From positions 1 to 10,340 of the forward strand of contig JAOXYC010242567.1 of assembly GCA_028565715.1 (NCBI GenBank): 10,340 nucleotides of DNA. The letters are read 5' to 3'. Source of the stretch: Phoronis pallida (lineage: Eukaryota > Phoronida > Phoronidae). The position numbers and the translations under genes are program-made. The notes beneath the pieces are model-generated. The model had not been told where the DNA came from, did no database searches, and saw nothing but the letters and a program-made list of their open reading frames with translations. Numbering within the stretch: the first letter of the stretch is position 1; each line of letters opens with the position of its first letter. Positions 1-7,400 of this stretch are shown here, piece by piece.

Positions 1-1873
1 AAATTGAAGGAGAGAATGAGCGGTTTAAAGTTCTGTTGAAACAGAAAGATAGGGAGGTGCTGGATGTCAAGAAGGTATGCTGTCTTGTCAACTTTGGTTC
101 AGGGATAGTCTTGTGGGAAATTGGTCCTGTGTTTGAATATTCTGCATAATGGTTATTATTTACGTTTAATAATTCTAAAGACAGAAAAATTAAGAAATCT
201 GGACAGGGACTGGAACCCAGGTCTCTTATTTGCGGTACATGTGTTCTACAAACTGAACTAGCAAGGCCCTAATATTTTCTGTGCAATTTTGTACACTTTG
301 GGATAATTGATGATGTATAATTTATGTTGTTTTCTAGTTAAAATAATGCCCTTTCAAATTCCCATCATCTTGAACTCTGTTGAAACGTTTAGTTTCAATC
401 TGTGTATTCCCAAGCTCAGGTACTGACCACTGTTCTTTGGGCAAATTCAATGCCCTAATAAAATTGATTGTCTTCATTTCGTTTGCAATCCAATACAAAA
501 TACAAACATAAACTTTGCATTGTCTCCATGCTTCTCCAGTTTTTGACAGAAAAGGAAAAAGTGAGGAAACATTTCCTTGTGGTGAATTATTTTGTTCGCA
601 AGAGAGTTTCATGTTTTCGTTTGTTTTTTTTCTTGCCGAACACGATATTATTTGAAAGATAATCACATTCCTCATATTTTTACAAGATTTGCAGTGTTAC
701 AGTTTATTTCATTTAATTCTTCAGTTTGTTATTTAGTTATCTCTGCTGTTTATTATCGTCATCATTTTAAATTGTTATGACTAGTCGAAAGCACTTTTGA
801 AACTTAATGAACTGAGTTTGGAATCATGGTGGCTTAAATTGTTCAGAAAATAAGTTTAATTTGTTTTGTTTTGTAACACGCCTTTAGAAAATGTGGTATT
901 CAGGTATACTATAATTAATGATTTTTATCACTGCGCTGATATTAAGATTTTTAATACTGATTTGGCCAAAAACAAATGTGATACTATAATTATAGTTCAA
1001 ACTTCTATTAGTTATGATTATTGTATCCTTTCAGCTGTCAGAGAAACTCCACAAAGAGCGCGACCATGTGGCTGAGATAGTGAGGCAAGAGTTTGCTGAT
1101 AAGATCGTGGCCACCGATGAGGACAATAAACGTTTAAAGAATGAGATGGCAGAACAGAAGTCACGTCATCGTCTGGAACTGCAGAGATCTAAGGCTGAAA
1201 TAGAAGTGATTCAGAAAGCTAAGGAGGAAGAGATGGAACAGGTCCATGGCAGGTTTGTAGTCTTCATATGATATGACTGGAACAGTTTATTTTATGAATT
1301 TATGCACACCTGTTATAATAGTTGTTGAAATTTCACGAATCACTTGCTTTACCAGATAATTAACAGTTCAGCATTCATTTGAAAGAACAAAATATTTACC
1401 TCCTGAAAAAAAGTCCAGACCAGTTTTAGATTAAAATTGTTTTGAATGGTTGTCATGTTTATCCAAAAGTCATTGAAAATCAGTGGTAGTTGCAGAAAGT
1501 AGAATCTGGTGAGTTTTTGAAGAACATTATATCGAAATTGGCCAAAAACTCTTTTATCAGAAAGTTTTTGAAACATTCATATTCAAAAGTTTGTTAACCT
1601 GAATCAACCAAAGAATTTTTTGTGTTAATGTACTTTGGAGAGAGCAAGTTTAAGTACAGAATATAAACAAATTATGACAAATGATCATGGAAAAAAAGAT
1701 TTTTATCATATTTTCTATAAATAATCTTCAGAGTAAAGCAAGCAATTGTGAAGAAAGAAGAAATGGTGAATCAAATGAGACAACAGTATGAAGCAGCGAT
1801 GAAACGGTCAGAGCATTTAGAGGGGTTACTTGAACAACAGAGGAAACAACTGCTTGGGAGTAAAAAGAAATGA
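1..1873 (+). CDS. CEP131: CEP131 (AZI1)-like centrosomal coiled-coil protein, C-terminal part, partial gene
   Basis: Three exons (3-74, 1035-1252, 1732-1873) join in frame to 143 residues plus a TGA stop; the 5' end of the gene lies outside the window. The whole visible product is charged and alpha-helical (rich in E, K, Q, R), as expected of a coiled coil. The C-terminus reads RVKQAIVKKEEMVNQMRQQY, then EAAMKRSEHLEGLLEQQRKQ, and it ends GSKKK. This follows the C-terminus of CEP131/AZI1 as I recall it (VK-A-AKKEE, then AA-KR--HLE-LLEQ). In the family this protein sits at centriolar satellites and the centriole or transition zone and is needed for ciliogenesis and sperm flagella; the fly homologue is Dila. 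The visible part carries no enzymatic domain. Splice sites are canonical: AAG|GTATGC, cttTCAG|CTG, GGCAG|GTTTGT, cttCAG|AGTA. The assignment rests on the last exon; an alignment was not run. Confidence 0.88.
3..74 (+). CDS. CEP131: CEP131 coding exon (first visible)
   Basis: The frame starting at base 3 is open up to the donor AAG|GTATGC at 75 and encodes IEGENERFKVLLKQKDREVL followed by DVKK. The other two frames do not continue into the next exon. Its 5' boundary is outside the window. It ends in phase 0. Charged helical sequence consistent with the coiled coil. Confidence 0.82.
75..1034 (+). other. CEP131 intron, 960 bp
   Basis: GT-AG intron, AT-rich. It contains an antisense tRNA-derived SINE at about 171-271. 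Short open frames on both strands between 334 and 1034 have no recognisable similarity or coding bias, and I treat them as chance. Confidence 0.85.
171..271 (-). repeat. tRNA-derived SINE, copy 1
   Basis: On the - strand the head reads like a degenerate tRNA. An A-box-like TAGTTCAGTTTGTAG lies at about 260-246, and a B box GGTTCCAGTCC at 217-207. These are followed by a non-tRNA tail containing TTTTTCTGTCTTT (about 190-177). The 43-base interval from GTAG to the end of the B box has the same length as in copy 2 at 6072, and the tail motif recurs in all three copies. No convincing target-site duplication was found here. Acceptor-stem pairing is lost, so this is a retroposon and not a tRNA gene. 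Confidence 0.78.
1035..1252 (+). CDS. CEP131: CEP131 coding exon (middle visible)
   Basis: Acceptor TTTCAG ends at 1034 and donor AG|GTTTGT starts at 1253. The exon is 218 nt: 72 codons plus two bases (AG) of a split arginine codon. It encodes LSEKLHKERDHVAEIVRQEF onward and ends EEEMEQVHGR. It is a continuous coiled coil with no helix breaker until the final glycine, and the EQVHGR-V junction resembles the family's EEVHSR-V. Confidence 0.9.
1253..1731 (+). other. CEP131 last intron, 479 bp
   Basis: Bounded by donor GTTTGT at 1253 and acceptor CAG at 1731. AT-rich sequence with no repeat or gene recognised; the - strand open frame inside it has no coding character. Confidence 0.85.
1732..1873 (+). 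CDS. CEP131: CEP131 terminal coding exon with stop
   Basis: Acceptor TCTTCAG ends at 1731; the first base completes AG|A (Arg) and the exon runs 46 codons to TGA at 1871-1873. This is the most diagnostic part of the protein: AIVKKEEMVNQMRQQYEAAM, then KRSEHLEGLLEQQRKQ. The upstream pyrimidine tract is weak, but the AG position is forced by the reading phase. Confidence 0.93.
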
Positions 1874-1935
1874 TCTTCTGCTATTGATGAAACGGTGACA
1901 GCAGTGTCGAGAAGTTCCCAAAACATGCATCAGAG

Positions 1936-1941
1936 AATAAA
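1936..1941 (+). promoter_or_regulatory. Proximal poly(A) signal of CEP131
   Basis: Canonical AATAAA 63 bases after the CEP131 stop codon, with GT-containing sequence downstream (about 1985-2010). Confidence 0.5.
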
Positions 1942-2640
1942 GTTGAGAAGCAGTTAAACTGATTCAAGACCTAACCATTTTTTAGTGATTAAATGGAGTG
2001 CAAGCTGGACAAAACTTTCTTTGAGCTTGGAGAAAGCAGTTACAAACAGGTTCTTTAAAATGAGAAATCAACCTTGTCCTAAACAAAAGGTTCACAACTA
2101 TGTAATTGTGAATGGAAATTGTTATCACATTTATAACAAGTCGTCACAATCCCACGATGTGACATCTATGCCGTCTATAGCACATTTGTTTGTTCCATTG
2201 TTCTCCACATAAAACGCTCAAGTAGATTCATCATATTTCAGGAAACAAGTTTCATTATTTAAAGCTTGAATGTATCTAGTCATTAGATATTTCAGATAAA
2301 AATGGATGAATTGTTCTTTTAAAATCATCTTTTGTTTTCAGCATATTAATAATTGAATTTCTCTGTTATTCTCGGTCATTTAGTAATGATTATAGGTTTA
2401 GAGAAATGTCCAGTGCCTTATTTGTTATTTATTGTAATACTTGTCTGTGATGTAATCTTTGCTTTTTAACAATAACAATTTTAAAACTTGAACTAGTGAA
2501 ATTATTTTCTTGTCCTCGGTGTATTGTAACATTTTGTATTCTGCCTTTACCTTGGGCAAGTAGCATACTATTTAGAATAGTTTGAACATGTGAGGTCATT
2601 ACCGAGTATTTCGACACAGAGCTGTTTCAAGTCCACAACA

Positions 2641-2646
2641 AATAAA
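2641..2646 (+). promoter_or_regulatory. Distal poly(A) signal of CEP131
   Basis: AATAAA followed 4 bases later by a run of nine A residues (2651-2659). The A run could be the cleavage region or a genomic A tract. It marks a plausible end of the + strand transcript. Confidence 0.5.
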
Positions 2647-3225
2647 TATTAAAAAAAAATTCAATCATTTTGATTCATAATTTATATATTATTTACTGAC
2701 AACAAAATACCATCCCCAAGATTTCAACAAAAGAAACACAATTCTTATCATGATTCATAACGATTTATACAACATAATTAATGAGATTTCATCGGCAGAG
2801 AAAGTGCCATAAATTATCACATTCTAGTTCTAAACCATAAAATTGTAATTTCAAGAAAATCTAATTCAGTCTTAGATTTATACCATAAATAACAAGTATA
2901 GAGTATTTTGTTTAACAAAATAATCAAACACCCATACAATAATTTCAGACTGTCATAAAGCTTATATTACCTTCAAGATTAAAGACAAAAATTCCATTTT
3001 ATAGATCCCAAAATATACATAATATTTATCATTTAGGCAAACACTTCAAAGTCTTGGCATAACTAACATCAAATATACATAAAGAATTTATATATCAACA
3101 GAGAAAGCACAGCAATAACAGTCATTCGTTGTTAATTTATACACCAAAATTGTAATTGTTTAAAGTGCATCCTACAAACAGATTTGATGTTGCGACGAGT
3201 TGAAGGATGAAAATTTATGATATAA

Positions 3226-3252
3226 AAAGGGTTAAATTATCTTTAACCCTTT
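3226..3252. other. Perfect 11-bp hairpin at a HID1 poly(A) site
   Basis: Arms AAAGGGTTAAA (3226-3236) and TTTAACCCTTT (3242-3252) are perfectly complementary around a 5-base loop (3237-3241). On the - strand the hairpin begins within the AATAAA signal complementary to 3250-3255. Confidence 0.8.
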
Positions 3253-3255
3253 ATT
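3250..3255 (-). promoter_or_regulatory. Candidate distal poly(A) signal of HID1
   Basis: AATAAA on the - strand about 1.15 kb after the HID1 stop, directly followed by the 11-bp hairpin with which it shares bases. Confidence 0.45.
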
Positions 3256-3369
3256 GCCGGCTCTCTTTGAAGAGAATGTAGAACAGACAATGCATTTGAC
3301 ATCATTAATGTTCAATACTGATATTACAGCAAATCTTTGGCAAACCACACAGAGGGTACGGAGCAAGGG

Positions 3370-3375
3370 TTTATT
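3370..3375 (-). promoter_or_regulatory. Candidate proximal poly(A) signal of HID1
   Basis: AATAAA on the - strand about 1.03 kb after the HID1 stop. It is the first canonical signal I found downstream of that stop; variants such as ATTAAA occur earlier (4073-4078). Confidence 0.45.
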
Positions 3376-3595
3376 TAATAGTGTATTCAATGCAGTATTT
3401 ACAAATATAATTAAACAATTCAACCTGCATTTAAAGATATTTCTAATCAATACAAAGAATGAAAGTATTTGATACAACACAAGATTGTTTTACTAATCAA
3501 TGTAGAGTTACGGTCTCAAGTTTTAAACCATTCCAACTTTTTTTAGTAAGTGTTCAAATCTGGTCTTTTTACTGTTCCACAAAACATGAACTTTA

Positions 3596-3670
3596 AATGC
3601 AGTCAAAAACATTGTGAAAAAAATGTTTTTTATCTCATCATTAAAAAAATCTTCAGATTTTGACTGCATT
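3596..3670. repeat. Nested inverted repeat in the HID1 3'UTR
   Basis: A perfect 13-bp inverted repeat, AATGCAGTCAAAA (3596-3608) and TTTTGACTGCATT (3658-3670). The spacer also holds AAAAACATT (3605-3613) and AATGTTTTT (3622-3630), which form a competing 9-bp stem. Origin unknown. Confidence 0.7.
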
Positions 3671-4402
3671 CATAGATCAAAAGTTTTGACAATTTTAAAA
3701 AAGTTGAAAAATTATAAACTTGGGGACAGTAACTTTCACTGACAATTAACTGTAAACATTGAAACAATACAAGAATTCTTGTTATCACTATTGGCCGCCA
3801 TTCAGTTGAGGTTCCCACGTAATATATTTAAATTAAAAAAAAAATCACAATTAAAGTTTTCAACTACCCCAAAACAACTATTTGAAAACCAAGATGAACA
3901 CAATTTTTCAATATTCTCCCATGAGATTTTTGTGGTTTGAGTATACATGTGCCATATATGATTCTATCCTTAAATATTTTCAATTGATATAACTTTGCTT
4001 AGATGCAAATGTTTCTGAATAACCTTTACGGAGTTGTACAATGTTTAAACTTCGCTAGATTTTGTGGAATACTTTAATTAATTACAGAAACTGAAATAAT
4101 ATTGTGAAACAATATAGAACATGCCACATGGCTCACAAACATCAAACCTGCACAGCAGATTATGTTTAAATTTCAACACTAGCACCTTGTACATGAAACA
4201 AATGTTAAAATTAAACCCTTTCTAATACCAAAAAAAATCAACCAATAAGTTTGTTCAGCATGGTCAACTTGTGTCAGAATTTTGTATTGACCTGCATACT
4301 AAGTGCTTACAAAAACAAGATGTAGAACTGTTAAATAAACCTCAAACCCAGATTGGTTTTTTCTTTTTGATCGTACATACTTCCATTGAGAATCAAGACC
4401 AC

Positions 4403-4466
4403 CTAAACTCTTTGGATTTCAAACAACTTGACATCTGTGTCGTACCATACTGGTGGATCAACATTC
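4403..4466 (-). CDS. HID1: HID1 terminal coding exon with stop
   Basis: Acceptor TTTCCAG|GAATGT; AG|G completes Arg, then NVDPPVWYDTDVKLFEIQRV and TAG at 4405-4403. Same C-terminus as human HID1. Confidence 0.98.
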
Positions 4467-7400
4467 CTGGAAATGAATCAAAAGTACGCATTATTTTTAA
4501 AAAACATACACAAACTGTTTTGAAAACATGAGATGATTTTGCGGTCTCTTGTTTCAAGACTTTTTCTTCAGGTCAACTTGGAACAATTGGCTTGTCATGA
4601 ATGTTAAGATTATAATTAAAATTAAATTCTCAAGGGTCATCAGGACGCATAAAATCAGAAAATTTAAATTTTGTTATTCGTAACAAAACAAAAATATGTG
4701 CACAGGAATAAAAGAATAATTACTTATTTGACAAGCATGGTAACCTGGCCTTACATGAAATATATTTAATTCATGCTGAAAAGCCCTTATTAACCTGCCA
4801 GGTATAGGGTTGTAGGAAAAAATAATGAGTAAAAAATGCAAGCATTTTTTAGTTCTTTGGTATCTGTTCAGTACATTTGGCCCCACAAAATTGTGTGTGT
4901 CACTACATAGAAATATCAATACCTGAGATATATGACTCCCCACATATATGTTCTAAACCACATAGTCGTTCCAGCATTAGCCTGATACTTCCTGATTAAA
5001 ATGGGATGTGGTACTGGTAATAAACCAACCAATGTTCCATGCTGTAGAAACTTATAAATACCTGAGATATATGACTCCCCACATATATGTTCTAAACCAC
5101 ATAGTTGTTCCAGCATTTGCCTGATACTTCCTGATTAAGATGGGATGTGGTACTGGTAATAAACCAACCAATGTTCCATGCTGTAGAAACTTAAGAATCT
5201 CACTTTCATCTGTCAGGCCTCTGTCAATGAGAAATAAAACATTCTGAGCAACTGTTCAATAAACAATACGTCCGATATGAAAAAGGGTCTGGTGAGATGA
5301 AAAACAAAAGAAATTGAAATAAATTAAATACTTTTGAATACAAACTAATGTATGCTATTTACTGGCCAAAAATAATTTTAGTTTGATCCTTCAAAACAAT
5401 TGCAATATAAATGCAAAAGCACCCAATGTCTTTTTATGAAAAAAAGTTCAATTGAAGAGCTCATTTAGAAGATGGACTGATAGAGGTTTCAGATTCTACC
5501 GACAAATTTTGAAAATAAACATGGCATAACAAGCTATCAACACACTAAATATGTTCATTCGACTGGTTGAATACTTTGTATAACATTTTCTTTTGTCCAA
5601 GTTGTCTTAATTTACTCACGTTTAATATTTTCACAACCAACAGAGTACATCAGTTCTCTGAAGAAACCCCCTGACCGAGTGGGTGAACATTTTAAATGTG
5701 AGTAAATTTAGACGACTTGGACAAAAGAAAATGTTATACAAAGAATCAACAGACTTGTTTCATTCCGTACATACTTGTCTATACAGATCTTTTCAACTTG
5801 TGGTACAAGCACCTGAAGCAGTCTCATTATGGTCTGTAGGGGGAGCTTCTGTTTCCATGACTGGACCTGCAATAAAATAAACTCATTTTAGCATGTTACC
5901 CTGTTTTAACAACAGAAAATATGTGATTGACAGGGTTTTTTCAGCAAAAACAACTTTGTGTTGTTCAATAGAACATTGGCATTTCATTCTGCGCACAAAA
6001 TGATCTGTACTTTCAACTTCTTAGTTTGAAGACTTTTAGAGAGTTCACAATCAAAGATTTGAATAGTCATACAAATAAATGTAGAGCATCTGACCGGCAA
6101 TCAGGAGGCCTGGGTTCGATTCCAAGATCAGTTCCGAATTTTTCTGTCTTTTCAATATTGAATAGTCATAAATGTTTTATTTATTCAAATGCATAGTTAT
6201 TTTACAATAACTTAAAATTGCAATGTGGTAATAAGCTGCCCTTAACATGGATTTGAGACTTTTCCCTCCCATTCACTAAGTGTGTTTAACTACATTCACA
6301 TATTAAGATCCTCAACCTCTCCTGCCACTAGCAATACAGACCTGCAGGTAATTGAGGTCTTTTATATAGAAACTAGCTCAACATAACAATACATACCCAC
6401 TCAGGATTTGGTACCCATGTCCCACTAACAGCAGCTGACTGTAAGGATGCTGATCTGGTCAGTGGTGGATGTGGTGATGGTACGTGTACTGGACTAGATG
6501 ATGTTGTTGGCTAGAAATGAAAATCAAATAACGGTGTATCAAGATAATTAATCCTCCGTTAATTTTTAAATATTTCTTTCAAAGTCATGCTTTCACTAAT
6601 AACTTCATGTTTGGTAGTTCTGATAGAAGCATATACTATTGCTCAACAAAATTGTTATTCCTTTGAATGAGAAATTTCACAAAAATATACCAATCGTTAC
6701 CAATGGTTTAGATGTCTGTGCTGCCTCCCCGTCACCTGCACGTTGGCGAGCAGTGGCGCCCTCTGGTTCACTTCCTTGAGACTCGCTTCCCTCATGTAGT
6801 GTCCCCTCAGTCTTGTCATCAGGTGTCTCTGCTCCAGCCCCTCCAGCTGCGGCGCCCTCTTTTGGTGTTGATGGTGAGCGCCTCTCCGTCATAACCTGAA
6901 TACCTGTTATAGATTTGATCACAGATTTGAGTTGCGACTCGCCAGTATCACTGGCGGAATCATTAGCAGACTCTGCTATCTCCCGTAAAGTCCTTGGTGA
7001 GTCTGACTCACGATTTGGTTTTTGACTCTTGGAGCCTGACTCATGTTTTTGTTTCTGTTGGGGTTTAATTGCCGCAACAGATTTTTTATCACTGCCAGAC
7101 ATTGTGCTGGCACTCTCCTGGCCAGTAGTAGCTGCTGGAAGCCTTTCAGTCATGTGTCTCAAACCTACAAACCAGAACCAGTGTTATTAAGGAAGCGCAT
7201 GCAAGGTTAGGTACAACATATAGCTACCAAATTATTGTGCCTGTAGCCATTGGAATAGTTAATGCATGGGCAAGTCGAAAATGATTGTAAATGAGCAGAA
7301 CTAAATGAGAAGCAAATTATGGATCGATAATTTCGTAAAATGGGAATTAAAGATGAAAAATAATTTCAAGTTATGATTGACACAATTAATCAAAAAGTAT

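Larger units (their letters stand above)
1874..2663 (+). other. CEP131 3' untranslated region (inferred extent)
   Basis: Sequence after the CEP131 stop, AT-rich and without a convincing coding frame. Two canonical AATAAA signals at 1936 and 2641 imply a short (about 80-nt) and a long (about 785-nt) 3'UTR. Which is used cannot be decided from sequence alone. Confidence 0.6.
2664..4402 (-). other. HID1 3' untranslated region and convergent intergenic space
   Basis: About 1.7 kb without a supported gene. Moving left from the HID1 stop it should hold the HID1 3'UTR, probably ending near one of two - strand AATAAA signals (3370-3375 or 3250-3255). The remainder, to about 2664, is spacer between the two convergent transcripts. 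It is very AT-rich. Open frames here, such as 3254-3472 (+) and 3232-3480 (-), lie opposite each other and show no recognisable protein. Confidence 0.65.

Noticed and set aside
187-271. Functional tRNA gene on the - strand
   Set aside because: A- and B-box-like sequences are present, but the acceptor stem does not pair, and the element continues into a tail shared with two other copies. It fits a SINE.
866-1271. Two overlapping + strand frames around 866-1271 as separate genes
   Set aside because: Only 1035-1252 is coding, as a CEP131 exon in one frame; the remainder is intron or an out-of-frame shadow.
3232-3480. Opposed open frames on both strands in the intergenic region
   Set aside because: Mirror-image frames of 72 and 82 residues with no recognisable similarity, in a 3'UTR or spacer.
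4099-4115. Small inverted repeat ATATTGT-GAA-ACAATAT
   Set aside because: A 7-bp stem is expected by chance in AT-rich DNA and has no link to a feature.
4333-4338. AATAAA on the + strand near 4333
   Set aside because: It lies downstream of the HID1 stop on the opposite strand and far beyond the end of CEP131, so it has no supported transcript to serve.
4923-5041. Copy B as a mutually exclusive alternative exon of HID1
   Set aside because: Its only nearby acceptor (AG at 5043-5042) is in the wrong phase for the exon ending at 5775. The joined frame stops within about 16 codons. Splicing from copy A's donor to it would need a 20-base intron.
6081-6125. tRNA gene with consensus B box
   Set aside because: The acceptor stem and most of the D arm are absent, and the sequence sits inside a unit bounded by a 13-bp target-site duplication.
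6677-7162. Stand-alone small gene encoding a 161-residue Ser/Glu-rich protein
   Set aside because: It is an internal HID1 exon. A splice acceptor sits at its upstream end, the frame joins both neighbours, and short conserved islands match HID1. The last residues past 6701 are intronic.
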